From contig OZ023218.1 in assembly GCA_963995525.1 (NCBI GenBank), forward strand, positions 49,467,392 through 49,531,391: 64,000 bases of DNA, written 5' to 3'. This DNA is from Escarpia spicata (Eukaryota > Annelida > Polychaeta > Sabellida > Siboglinidae). This document shows positions 30,701 to 45,700 of this stretch, piece after piece. Below the pieces are notes generated by a model that did not search any database, was not told the DNA's origin, and saw only the letters and a program-made list of their open reading frames with translations. Each line of letters starts with the position of its first letter. The stretch's first letter is position 1. The position numbers and the translations under genes are program-made.

Positions 30701-33700
30701 ATTTTGCAACTTAAAGGGATGTAGTCTGTTCGTCTACCCAGAATTAGCCAGAGTTGTAATGTCTAACTGGAAGTCTGCTGTATTGATCATGGGAAAGTGA
30801 GCATCGTTGAACATCAAAGGGTATAGCAGTTAATTCAGTCCTACTTGGCCATATTGCCAATAAAGCTTGTTTTGAAACTGGATCTTTTATTTACTATTTG
30901 AACATGACCCCGTGGTCGTGCCTTCAAATTGTGACCATTGCTATGAGCGTTCTAAACACAATTTGGCAGGCAGTATATCTTCAACAAAACAAGTAGTAGT
31001 ACAGGCGTAACAACATTATATTAATTAAGACATGTTAAACTAGGAGCAGACTACATCTTTTTAATATTCACGTTGCTGAGGTAGATTACCTTGTACATTC
31101 TCATCCTCCCGCAGGTGTGGGCATGTGAGTTCTGTGGACATCAAAACAACATCGATTTGATGGAAGACGAGATACCAAAGAACGACGTTGTCACATACAT
31201 GCTCCAGCCCGCAGCATGCACGACCTCTAGTGGCAGAACGGGGCGAGACGAGTCACTTGTCGTCTTCTGCATTGACGTCTCCGGCAGCATGTGTGTCACC
31301 ACGGAGGTACGTGTATCTTCATGTCGTCAGCACCTCCTCTCTTGTCCCTTGCGGCATTAGCATACACTCGCACGCACGCATGCATGCACACACACACATA
31401 TGCAGTAACTAACTGTGTTTGACACACAGGTGCTTGGGTCGGTCAAGTTGCGAGGTGACCATACAAGCAGCCTACAGAACCTCAACACTGACCACTCGAG
31501 ACAGCGCCTGCCCAGAGAGAGGAGTGACATCACGTACGTGTCACGTCTGCAGGGCGTCCAGGCCGCAGTGAATCACCAGTTGGGGGAGATGCAACGGGAT
31601 TACCCCGACAGACGGGCTGCCATCATCACATTCAACAGCGAGGTAGGGCAGTAGGGGCAGACCCAGAGTGAGTAGTCTAGGGCGCGCCAAAAACCTCCGC
31701 TGGCAACTGACGCAAATTCATATTTGGTGGTCTGAGCCGGGTGGGGGGGTGCTGTGTTGAAAATTGTTCACCATCGTTTTTTCCGCTCTCTTCAGCGTCT
31801 CCTAGGCTAGCGCAACAAATGTCATCGAAGCTAAATATGCTTATGTTCCAATTTTCCAACGAGAACCCTTGAAAACAGCGTTTTGATGTGATGTAAGAAT
31901 GTTTTCGAGCACTTTTACATTGGACATGTTGGTCCAGTGGAGATTGGATGTACTACTGCATTAGATCTTTCATGAAATAGCAATATATATATGCTAGTTG
32001 CTCACCAATTTGTCCAGTGGCTATTTTGCAGAACTCACCAATGTTTCACAATACGTCACCAGATTGGGGCAAAATTTAGGGTATCAGATTTGGGTGGATT
32101 TTTCTGAAAAACAAGATATGAAATTTTCATGTATTTTCCACGTGAGATCAGTTAATTAATGTTTCATGCGCTGAGAATATTTAAAGACAATTTATAGTTA
32201 AATTATCCATCGCGCACAGGATAGGTTATAATGGCCACCCACCACTATGTCAAATATATTGTGGTCTCACCCAATTTACACAGTTTTGGGGATTACCAGA
32301 TTGGTGGATAGATTACTGAAGTCAATATCTTGGTAATCTGTCTGGATTAGCATTTTTTGTCCTTTGGCAGAAGGTCCAAGGGAACTATTGCCATCACTCT
32401 GCGTCCGCCGTCCACCGTTAGCTGCCGTATCTCAGAAACCGTTCAGCATTTTTCTTCCATCATAACCCTTTATGGTCTGTTACTATGATTCACCAAAAAA
32501 CATTTGATTAATAATTACCTACAGGGTTGTTTGATTTCTGCCCGGCAGAAACGGCAACAATAGGAAATACATGCCATTGATAGGCAAACATGTTCTTTTT
32601 ATAGAAAACGTCAGTTTCTTTCTGTACCTGTCTACGTATGATAACCATTTGTCTGCCCTACTCACAATAAACATCACATGAATGATAAAAAGAACATTAC
32701 TGCCACTTAACTTGTGGATTAGTCTTATAAAACTGCTCTGCTACTGCTTGGTGGACAGTTAATTAGTGGCTCAAGTTCAAATATATCAGGACGTTTTTCA
32801 CACCTGCATGGTAGCTTAGGCTCAATAGTGTGCTGGCAGCAACTAAACCTATAGGTTTGTGTAAAAAGGATAGTTGGCAGAAGAACTAACGTCAAAGCAC
32901 CATTGCATCCATTTAGCCAGGCAGCAGCCACACAGTCCCAGTGTATGATGCTACCTTTTGCTCTCAAATAATCTGTCCTCTTAGTTTTACACATAAAAAC
33001 ATAATTTGGCATAACTTGATAAGTTTTTGTAGCAGCACATTTGTACTTCTACTGTATCAGTGCAACATAACATACATACTGTGTGCCACATTTGAATGTC
33101 ATGCATGTAATATTTTCATGCAATCCGTTTTCATATATAATGTAAAACTTCAACAGCCGTTTTCTTCATTTTCACTTTTTGAATCCTACCATGTTCAATG
33201 CTCCATAACTTCGCCAATTTTTGTAGCAGTCATAATTTTTGAAACCGTGTAAAGCACCCTACCCAACCTTTACAAGGATGTAAGAAAACAATGTTACAAT
33301 TTTTCCCACTTATCACTCATTTGGTCAGCCACATATTGACGTATTAGTCCAAAGGACTTCAGGGTCTCTTGGCCCATTTTTAGTCCTTTGGCTGAAGGTC
33401 CAATGGACTATTGCCATCACTCTGCGTTCGCCGTCTGCAGTCCGCCGTTAGCTGCCGTATCTCAGAAACCGTTCAGCAACTTTTTCTCTAATTTTGCATA
33501 GACATATCTTAGGGCACTGCCACTATGCACGAGAAATCTGTATTTTATTGAATCATACAACCCCCAGGGCTCCCCAAACTGGTAACTTTTCACATTTTTG
33601 TCGATTTTTTTCAAAAACTCTTCAGTAACTTTTTCTCTGATTTTGCATAGACATTTCATGTGGTAGTGCCACTATACTGTTTGTCTTCAAAACTATTGAT

Positions 33701-36700
33701 TTTCTATAATTGCAAGTTGTGTTTATTTTGATGTTCATTTAATTATTAAAAAATGATGTGACTGTGGTGTCTATTGGTTAAAGATGTATTGTCTGTAGAA
33801 ACCTGTAGGTGACAAACATAGAAAATTATTATTCTGGACAACTATAAAGTGAAATATACTACACTTGATTGATATCAAATGCATTCTACTGTTCTGTTTA
33901 CGCTTGCCATGCCTTGTGTAGACATGGTACAGTGTAAATCAATTGTATCAATATAGACTAATAATTACAGATTCACAATATAGTTGACACCTGAAACAAC
34001 CAAATGTCAACCATTAGAAGAGTTGACATAGTTCCGCTATACACAAGCAAAAAATCTGTATTTGATTGAATCATTCTAGTGTCATCAGCATATAGTAGAA
34101 CATACATTTTCTACATCATCATCCCTAAGGTTGTTGTCAATTTCACCAGCTGCCATGTCAAGTCCGTTATAATTGTGACTAACAGTGTTCAAAATGATTC
34201 AGGTAAATAGCAAATAACAAATGACACAAGTTTTCTCCTTGCCATACCTATACATCACATGAGAAGAAGGCTGACACAGCCTGGCCCTGATTTATACATG
34301 ATTTAGCATTTTTGTACATGTTGTATACAACTTTAAACACATTACCATTAATACCGCATGAAATTATCTTAGACCACAGGGAGGACCGGTCTACTAAATC
34401 AAATGCTTTCTTATAATCGATGAAGGCACAATAAAGCCTTTTGCTTCGAGACAAATACAATTCAACCAATACCCCTATTTGAACACTGCCTGTTCTTCAC
34501 CTATTACATTTGCTTTGTTTAGGTATGTGGTCAGTCTGGTGTTCTTAACAATCACTAAGGATTAATGAACACTTGTGCAGAATGTCACCCACTTGGCAGG
34601 TTTAATTTATCTATTCAGCAATGAGGACACTGCTTAGGCCTCTCTCTGGACACTGTCACTCACAGTGTTGTGTATTGTCTTAGTTGGTGCATTGAGCTAA
34701 TCTACTTGACCATGAATCAGTGGTGGCTCTGGTTGTGTATTACACCCAGCTGTGGAGCTAAGATTCTCTGCCTGCTATTGTTTGATGGAAACTGTGACTA
34801 ATCTGTAATTGGTCACTGCCAGTAGCTTGTGTCAACAGACAGCATTAAGCCACTAGACCCCTGTTAAACTGGACAGTTGCCTGTAGGTTTTAAACTGTGT
34901 CAAACAATGAGTCTACCTTTTGTTCTCAAATAATCTGTCCTCTTAGTTTTACACATGAAGACATAATCTGGCATAACTTGATAAGTCTTTGTAGCAGCAC
35001 ATTTGTACTTCCAGTGAATCATTGCAACATAACATACATATTACATACTGTGTGCCACATTTGAATGTTGTGCATGTAATATTTCCATGCAAGCCATTTG
35101 CATATATAATGTAAAACTTCAACAGCCGTTTTCTAAATTTTCACTTTTTTTATCCCTACCATGTTCATTGCGTCATAACTTTGCCAATTTTTGTAGCAGT
35201 CATAATTTTGGAAACCGTGTAAAGCACCCTACCAAACCTTTACAAGGATGTAAGAAAACACTGTTACAATTTTTCCGACTTATCACTCATTTGGTCAGCC
35301 GTGGTCACATATAGACGTATTAGTCCAAAGGACTTCAGGGCCACTTGGCCCATTTTTTACTTAAAATCTACCCTTGAATGGGGATAACTGTGATGAGTGT
35401 GTTGTGTCATGAAATGTGTGATACTTGATGATTACTTGTCACTGCAACAATTTTTCATTGACAGTGCCAATGGTAATATGTGGGATGCAGTGGCACAGTA
35501 GTTAGAGCATCAAACGCTCGATTGAGAGAATCTGGATCCAAATCCTCTTCTGCCATTTCAAAGTTTTTTCACTTCATGTAGCTTCAGTTAACTCTGCTGT
35601 ATAAACGAGTACCTGGCTATAGACATTGGTGGATATATGTGTATGAATAGTCTTCAGCAAGTAATTGCCGTGTGGCTGAATGCCTCCCAGGGAAGTTGAG
35701 ATGATGTTTGTTTGAACAGGTCTGCCAGGGAGTAAAATGTAAAGCTCTCTGAAATGTCCTAACTGTTAAGGACTGGGACCACGCTGTACACAAACTTACC
35801 TTTAAAGATAGCAATAGAAGTATTTAATTTCTGTATAGAAAAATATGGGTATGAATATAATTAACTTTGTACATTTAATGCAAACGTCTCTGATCTGTTA
35901 TTTTATGACTTTCTTTCCCACACAGGTGGTTATCATTGGCGACGGAAGCGGACATCCAGTCAACATTTCTGGTGACAAGTTGTCCGACAAAGATGAACTG
36001 GTCAAGATTGGAGAGGAATTAGGCCTGCCTAAAGCTGTCAAAGAAACTAGGACAGTGCTTGGTGACAAAGTCTTTGAGTGAGTTAGATAAATACAATGTC
36101 TTTGCAATATACTTAGTAGAAAGTGACACTGGTCACAAAGTAAATGGAACTGTTCTGTGTTTTCAGGCTGTCTTCTGTAAGTGCAAGGTCAACTTCAAAT
36201 TTAGTTTGCTGTATGTATCGAAACGTTATTGTCCAGATAATGATAGAAATTCTGTTGGTTTTTAAACTTTTATAATTTATTAAATGGAATAAAAACACCT
36301 ATTGCTTGAATTTGTGTTGTATTACATCCTGCTGTATATTTCCACGTCCACCAAGCCAAAAAAATAATAATTAATTAGAAATTCCACATTTTATGCTGTG
36401 CATCCAGCTTTTTCGAATATGCATATTTTTGGCACGATTTTCGGGATGCCGAGATGTGATGTCACAGACGACATAGACTCCCATAAGGCCGACCCCTTGC
36501 ATGCATTCAGAGCATGTTTACAAGGATAGCTTTTGGGCCGAAACAAGCGTCAGACTGTGTTATTATGCGATATTCCGATGTAATACAAACACTAGTCATC
36601 ATAGAGGAACAAGCAGTTATCTTACGGTTCCACAGGAATCAAATTTTATTCAAAACAATGAATGCGAATGTGCTAGAAACAATGTGCGAATGTGCACAAA

Positions 36701-39700
36701 AATGAAAATATGGTAATTGTATATAAAATGATATTTCAAAATGTTATTGATCCAGACAAATTACAATTTGTTTTCACATATATAATTACAATATTTTACT
36801 GTACAAAAAATATATATGTGTGTATAATAAATTATTTTCCATTATATTATATTTGTCTGGATAAGTAAAATTTAGAAACATTGTTATATATAATTACCAG
36901 CGATATAATTATTCTGTTAACAAGCCGAAGCTCTGCGAAACCTCACCGGCTTTTAGGCCCATTCGCATTCATTGTTTTGAATAAAATTGGATCCATGTGG
37001 AACCGCAAGATAACTGCTTGTTCCTCGGTGATGACTAGTGTTTGTATTACAACAGAATATCGCACAATAACTCATTCTGATACTCATTTTGACCCAAAAG
37101 CTATCCTTCTAAACATGCTCATGCATAGGGTCGGCCTGGTGCGAGTATATGTCGTCTGTGACGTCACAATATCACGTGATCATCTAGCTCATTAAATTTC
37201 AGTTTTCCGCGGGAATCGCTACATAGGCGGGTTTAAAATCGAATTTATGCTACAAATGTATTTTTCTGTATTTTGTTAATGTTCTCGAATGTTACATACT
37301 AAATGTTAAACTTTGTGTACACATGAAAAACGGATTTTAGCTAATGCCTTGTTTTTATTCCCTTTAATTTTAACTGCACCTATTCGCTTCAATCTAGTGT
37401 GCATGTGTGTGCGTGCGTGCGTGCGTGTGTGTGCACGTGTACATTTAACAAAACATATTTGTGAAGGTTGCTTAAAATGGAACCCCTTGAATGTGTATAC
37501 AGCATATCATCGAGAAGTCCTGTGATAGTTTCCTTCATGTCTAAATACCTGAGATGAGAGATCCATCAAAATACAGTATCGACCTCCCCCAACGTGGTAC
37601 CAACCTGGATATGTGTGTGCGTCCGTGTGTGCATGGGAGCGTATCTGTATGTTTAACACTTTTCAGTTATTCCACTTGTTTCTAAGAGATTACCTAACAC
37701 AACGTCCCTGTGACAGCGCAGACATAGTGCAGTGTGGTTGATGCCCAAAGTTATCTTCAATTGCAGTTTGGAGGAAGGGGGACAAACAGCGTTGGGTCCA
37801 GCACTATTGGTTGCCGTGGCAATGGCTTGTCAGGTAGCAGGGTCAAAGGTAATCATTTGTACAGATGGCATGGCCAATGTCGGACTTGGCTGTCTTGATA
37901 TGACAGATAAGGATGACACTGCTTATGATGCGGCATCAGCATTCTACACACGAGTGGGACAGATGGCGGTTGACAAGGGGTAAGTAAGAAAGTCACGAGC
38001 CAAGCATGATTGACATGTTCTCTTTACATTGGAAATGTGTGGCAACTCTATGCTGTTAGATACAGATTTACGCTAAGTTTGAACGTATACAGCCAGTAAG
38101 GCTGTGAGATTTATGAACCCTATATCCTTATTTATTACTTGTGTGGTTTGTAGTATCACCAGTGGTAGACAGATACAGATAACGGTGATATAGTCAGAGG
38201 TAGACAAATAACTGTGACATTTTAAAGGAGATAAACAAATACCTGTGACATATTCAAAGAGATAAACAAATGTCACATCTTCAAATAGATGGACACATAA
38301 CTGTGGTATGTTCAAACAGATAGACAAATAACTGTCATATCTTCAAATAGATAGACAAATAACTGTGATATTTTCAAAGAGACAATCAAATAACTGTGAC
38401 ATATTCAAAGAGGTAGACAAATAACAGTCATATCTTCAAATAGATATACAAATAACTGACATTTTCAAAGAGGTAGACAGTACATGCAATGTCTTCAGAG
38501 AGGTAAACAAATAACTAATGTATTCAAACAGATAGACAAATAACAGTCATATCTTCAAATAGATATACAAATAACTGACATTTTCAAAGAGGTAGACAGT
38601 ACATGCAATGTCTTCAGAGAGGTAAACAAATAACTAATGTATTCAAACAGATAGACAAATAACAGTCATATCTTCAAATAGATATACAAATAACTGACAT
38701 TTTCAAAGAGGTAGACAGTACATGCAATGTCTTCAGAGAGGTAAACAAATAACTAATGTATTCAAACAGATAGACAAATAACAGTCATATCTTCAAATAG
38801 ATATACAAATAACTGACATTTTCAAAGAGGTAAACAGTACATGCAATGTCTTCAGAGAGGTAAACAAATAACTAATGTATTCAAACAGATAGACAAATAA
38901 CAGTCATATCTTCAAATAGATATACAAATAACTGACATTTTCAAAGAGGTAGACAGTACATGCAATGTCTTCAGAGAGGTAAACAAATAACTAATGTATT
39001 CAAACAGATAGACAAATAACAGTCATGTCTTCAAATAGATATACAAATAACTGACATTTTCAAAGAGGTAGACAGTACATGCAATGTCTTCAGAGAGGTA
39101 AACAAATAACTAATGTATTCAAACAGATAGACAAATAACAGTCATATCTTCAAATAGATTTACAAATAACTGACATTTTCAAAGAGGTAGACAGTACATG
39201 CAATGTCTTCAGAGAGGTAAACAAATAACTAATGTATTCAAACAGATAGACAAATAACAGTCATATCTTCAAATAGATATACAAATAACTGACATTTTCA
39301 AAGAGGTAGACAGTACATGCAATGTCTTCAGAGAGGTAAACAAATAACTAATGTATTCAAACTGATAGACAAATAACAGTCATATCTTCAAATAGATATA
39401 CAAATAACTGACATTTTCAAAGAGGTAGACAGTACATGCAATGTCTTCAGAGAGGTAAACAAATAACTAATGTATTCAAACAGATAGACAAATAACATCA
39501 CCACAAATATTGGGGCGCCCAAGGGATGCGTTAGGAGGTCCATTATATTCTCACTGTACATCAACGACTTAAGGAGTGAATATCTTAAATGTCTTGATTA
39601 AATACTCAGACGCCGCAGCAGTAGTGGCGTGCCTGAATGGATCAGATTTGTTCCACGCGTATGAGAACTCTGTGTCCGTGATCTCAATGTGGTACAAGAA

Positions 39701-42700
39701 CAACTTCCTAGAACTAAATGTGCACAAGACAAAAGAACTCTGTATTGGCTTCCGCACCAGAGAAAATTGAGCGGTACTTGTGTAGAATCCAGGCCCACCT
39801 CGATTTTGCCGTTATTAATAGTTTTGCATAAATGTACACTTCAATGCGATAATTAAATCATTCCACATTAGTACAGGCATATTTTCGCTATAAAAATACT
39901 GCGTCTTAGTGCATTTTGAGGCCCAAATAGTGATCCGGTTTGCTTCAGTCTGCGCCGAACACAGACAACGGTCGCGTGGACAACATACTGAACAATGGCC
40001 AGAATATGAATTATTTAAATCACATCTAACATTGAGAACAGTCTAATTAATACCACCATGAACAGCGTTTGTTGCCGCCAATACCATATATCGCCCATTG
40101 TCAACTTTCAAGTCTTGCCGAACAAAGTGCAATCCATTCAATATCTACACAAATAATATACATCTACATTATATGCATGTTTTAAATGCATCTATGTTTG
40201 CTAAATATTACAATTGGAGTACTTTCTAAATAAAAAATATACACTTTTAAAAGCACATTTAGAAATCATGTCTCCGTCACCACGGCATTACAAATGACCC
40301 TGTCACCCATAAACTTTGAAAAAAGCTAACAAAATAACTGTTACTATTGTAGTGTCGATGGCCATGAATTCAACACAGATTTATGTATGAACTTGAACAT
40401 TGTTTATTCGCATTAGGTTACATGACAAACAAGAGTAATGGCCGCCTTTATTGACAAGAACCTCATTGATCGCTAGACGGCAGCACAACATATGGTGGAT
40501 ACCACAACTATTGTCAATAAATTTGTTGTCTGCAAAAACATCTGCAGATGTTATATAATTGAACTAATTTGGTGGGTGTAGTTCTGTGCACAATATATAT
40601 ATATATACAATGCTTATGTTTCAGCGTCTCGGTTTCTGTGATCAGCATCAAGGGCACAAGTTGTAAACTGATGGAACTGGGACAGGTGGCTGAAGCTAGC
40701 CAGGGCCAGGTGAGTGTGACAGATGGCTGAAGCTACCCAGGGCCAGATTAGTGTGACAGGTGGGTGAAGCTAATCAGTACCAGGTGAGTGTGACAGGTGG
40801 CTGAAGCTACACAGGGCCATGTGAGTGATACAGGTGGTTGAAGCTAATCAGTGCCAGGTGAGTGTAACAGGTGGCTGAAGCTAATCAGTGCCAGGTGAGT
40901 GTGATAGGTGGCTGAAGCTACCCAAGGCCAGGTGAGTGTGACAGGTGGCTGAAGCTACCCATGTCCAGGTGAGTGTGACAGATGGCTGAAGCTACACAGG
41001 GTCAGGTGAGTGGGTGAACACAGCACAAGCTTTGAATCTTGGGCACCAAACTTTCAGGGGTTCATCCTTCACCATTGTTTAAGGATTCTTATCGGGGGGA
41101 CACATGTTCTGGCGAAAGTTTTTTTATTTTAATGGTAAAGAACCCAAATTTGGTGGGAATTATCTCTGGGTCACAATTCATATAACAAGTGGACATTTTT
41201 TGGACATGTGTGTGCCATGGAAATGGCAGCAATTTATTTTTGGGTCCCTTTTTCATGCACAAATCGAAAAACAATGCATGGTGCTACAACATGCAAAATA
41301 GGCTACATGTATTGTAAATGCATGCACCTACAAATTATCAAGAACAAATTTTATTCTCCAAATAGTTTAAAAGAAGTAATTTTTTTGAAAACGGTATATA
41401 AATTTTCTGATTTTTAGATAGGATGCATGACTGCGCAAGCAGGTAAAAAGTAAAGTTGGGTGGATATACTAAGTTCCTCTTGACAGTTTGTAGGGCATGT
41501 CTTCAAGAATTCGTACTCAAAAACGGTAAAACAAACTTTTGTGCTTTTACATACGTTTTGACTATTCAGGTGGTTTTTAACTATAAAATGTGTACATACA
41601 CATTTTACTATTCAGATGTGTGAATTACACCATTTGGATGATAACAATTTAATTTAACTAAAAAAAGTCAAAAATTGAAAATCCCGCAGCACGTGTCCCC
41701 TTAATAGTTCCTACTGGACGTTTTCACAGTTCCCTTGTACGGGGATAAGGTCTAGCTCCTGTACTGTTGCACTGTTCTTGCTGTACTTACCCTCCACTGT
41801 ACCCTATCAACCTCCTCCACCTCTCATCTTCCTCTGTCTTAATAAAATCCCTCCTCGTGCATTCCTCCAATCTCCCCTGTGGTCTTCATCTTCTCCTGCA
41901 GTTTTGATGTCTCTGAGCATTATTTCCTTCTGCCCGTCTCCATTCTCATAAAGTGGCCTTCCCACGTTATCTGGCTTTGAACTGATCTTCTTGTTAAGCT
42001 GCCTTGTCTTCATTTGTATTATTCATTTTCCTTCTGCCCGTCTCCATTCTCATAAAGTGGCCTTCCCACATTATCTGGCTTTGAACTGATCTTCTTGTTA
42101 AGCTGCCTTGTCTTCATTTGTATTATTCATTTAAGAATTTCTCTTTTTGTGCAATCCCTTAGTTAATAAGGGCACATTCTGTGTGTTCTTGCAGGTTAAC
42201 ATTGTTGATCCGTTGAAGCTGGCAGAAGAGTTTGGGAGCATCCTTGCCAATCCAATGATAGCTACAAATGTCACAGCAACGCTGCTGTTGCATAAACGTC
42301 TGTGAGTATGTGGTAATCATTTGCCATAATTTTCCATGCATACAACATATTTCACCCCGCATTTTTAGTCCTTTGGGCTGAAGGTCCAACGGACTAATGC
42401 CATCACTCTGCATTCGCCGTGCGCCGTTAGCCGCCATATCTCAGAAACTGTTCAGCAACTTTTACTCTAATTTTGCATAGACGTATCTTAGGGTACTGCC
42501 ACTATGCACAATAAATCTGTATTTGATTGAATCATTCTAAGGGCTCCCAAGGGCCCCCCAAACTGGAAATTTTTCACATTTTGCCTATTTTTTCAAAAAC
42601 TCTTCAGCAACTTTTTCTCCAATGTTGCATAGACACATCTAGGGTACTGTCACAATACACAAGAAATCTGTATTTGATTGAATCATTCCAAGGGCACCTC

Positions 42701-45700
42701 AGGGCCCCCCAAAATGCTAAATTTTCATACTATTTCCCTGCTGCTGTAAGTCTCCTACACTGATCTCTATTTATAACTGGATAGTGGACTTTGCCTTATC
42801 TCTGATCATGGAGTGGCTGACTGGAAAGATTATGGGAAAACTGTGTATTGGACTAGCCTAAGCTCACTGCCTGCCATTGTCCCAGTGTCAAACAGAATGC
42901 CTCCATGTGGGCTGTAACTATAATGTGTAATGGGAATCCCTACTGCACTGGCAGAACCTGAGAAACTTTCAAAAGCAATATACATTATTATCAATGCAAT
43001 ATAAAGATATGATCTAGGATTAAAATAACTTAGGTATAATATATATATATAATAACTTAGGTATACTCGAAAAGGTTAAAGCATATTTAGCCAAAATTAT
43101 AAGGATTAGTATTGAGATGTTTTATTATACATGTTGCAGCTATTACTTCACTCCAATTCAATCAGTATTACCCGGTATGTCATTAATTGCTACTGTTTTA
43201 AAGTCAAAATACATGCTATGTACCTTGTGAACAAATAAAGTTTGATCATAGTTCATCTCTTTTTCTTTCTATTCTGGGGAAAGGTGGTAGGGACAAAACG
43301 AGATCAGAAAATGTGTGTACATTTTCTTAAACAACCGTGCTACATGCGAGATTGCAGCTCACCAACTGTCCTGCAAGGTTTCTACAACCACTGGAAATCG
43401 ACCTAAATAGCAGAGAATCAGGATAAAATTCTACCGTATTTTTAATAACACATTAACTAAATATATACAATCTTCACGAAACAGTCTACTAAAATATTTT
43501 ATTTCCAGGTGTATCTTCACTGGCATGCATATAGTCTCCACTAAACTTGTCAACATTTTACTTCCATCATAACCCTTAATGATATGTAACTGTGATTCAC
43601 CAAAAAACATTTAATTAATAAAAACAAATGACTTCAGGGCCTCTTGGCCCATTGTTTACGTTTGATGACGACACAATAAGGCTAAATAATGTTTTCCATG
43701 GAATTGAAAACCCACACAATATTGTTCCATTCAGTAGAAATGAGTGATAAAACTGAATATAATTCACATCACAATGTATTGGTCTTGCATCAAATTACAA
43801 ATTGATTTAGGTTTGTTAATCTAAATTATTGTTTTTGAAGTCACAGAATTCACAAATTAATTTATTTGGTTACAAAAATCTTGTCAACCCAACAAAAACC
43901 ACAACAGCTTTTCAGGATTTCATTGAATTGCACTTTTATGTACTGGTAGTTAATGACAGATTATGTGATATCGTCAAAATGTTTTGCTGTAACTTTTAAC
44001 AAGAAGTTATTTTATATATAAAATTTACAATACAAAATATGGCATAATGCTTACTAATGGTGTTTCAGGTATTTTCGCAATGAAGATTCAAAAGAGAGTC
44101 GCATTGAGAGAAAAGTTGGCAATGTTACGAAGGACACTAACATCACGTTCGAATATGGCGTAAGACGTGAATTCAGGAAGCATGCTACTGAAGGGACACA
44201 AAAACCATCGGTGGAAAACCCTCTTTGTAAGTGTTGAGATTAATATGAGATTAGTAGTTAACTGTATATAGCATTGGTGATGTCAACGTATCTGTCTGAG
44301 GTCACAGGGGAACTTCCGGTGGTGAATTGGTTTGAATTTGGTGCAGCAAACTTGCGAAAATATAAGGATATTTGATCAAGATAAGTGATATTATTGCATG
44401 TATAGCATACATAACGTAATTATAAATATATATTAAGCATTATTTTTTGTTAAAAGTTAGCTAGAGGGAGTAATCTAGGGTAGATTAAAAGTAGGCGATT
44501 TGCGAGCGATAATTGGGGACGTTAATGTAATCGGAACGTTGTTTACAAAGTAGGTCACTGGCGAAGTTAACGTAACAAGAACGACAATAGAATAGCATTA
44601 TTTGAGATAATCGATGTAGTTAGATGAGTAATTAAAACCTGAAATAACAACCTTTTAAAGTGTATATTAGTACACAGGAAACAGTCTTTGTAAAGACTAC
44701 CTTGTATCTAAGCCTAACTTGAATACATAGTCATTGACATTGTAACTAGGTAAGGCACGGTGTGTCACTGTGTGTTAACAAATATAACTAACTATAACCT
44801 AAACAATCTGGTGTAAATTGTACACAAAAAAGTCTTTTCAGAGACTATATAAAAACTATTTTGAACATAAATAAATTCTGATATGGCACCTTGCAAGCTG
44901 CAACTCAGGGCAAAACGACACTTAGTTTGCAACGACTGCCAGAGCTGGGTGAATTTTGCGTTGTCTGGCTGTCCAAAATCATGGGCAGAGACCAAAGATG
45001 ACGGATTCACCTTTCGGTGTATGGGGTGTTTGAGGGTGGAATATCTGATGGAGGAGGTGTGTAAGTTGACGGATATAGTGAAGGAGATGGAGGTGAGACT
45101 CAACGTAGAAATAGATGGAGCAGAGAGGGATGACGCGGAGAGAGTTGAGAATTCTACAACACAGAAGGAGCAGAGTTGTGACACGGAGACTGAAGAAAGG
45201 AGACTGAGAGGAGGGAAGGTGACCGGTGTGAAGGAACAAGAAATTGAGAAGACAGAGGGACAGTGGGGATAGATCAACAGGTAGTCAGACTGTAGAGAAT
45301 GAGGAGAGACGCGACAGCGATACAGGTGGTGAAGAGGTAGATACCACAGAGGCAGATGGTAAGACTGTGAGACTGATGGAAGAAGACAGAGGGTTCAGCA
45401 AAAAACAGAAAACATGACAGGCGTGAAGGTGACAGATGAGAAAGTGACCGTAGTGAAAGAGGTAGCCGGGGAAAAGGGACGGGAGAGGAGAGAAGAAAAT
45501 GTGATGGGAGGAAAGATGAAGGGACGAAAGGAAGTGAGAGTAAATTTGCTAGAAGAGAAGATGACAGGAGGAAAGGGGACAAGACAAAACGCGAGAGGAA
45601 AGAAGGGAATGGAAGAGAATGTGACAGGAGAGAAGACGGCAAGAGGAAAAGACGACAACCAGACATATGCAAACCAGAGGAGCTACTCCGAGGCAGTGAC

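Noticed and set aside
41797..42013. Minus-strand 68-codon frame resembling a LINE C-terminal tail (GDWRNA.., RDIKTAG)
   Set aside because: Similarity is too weak and the segment is affected by the 104-bp duplication; not enough to call an element.
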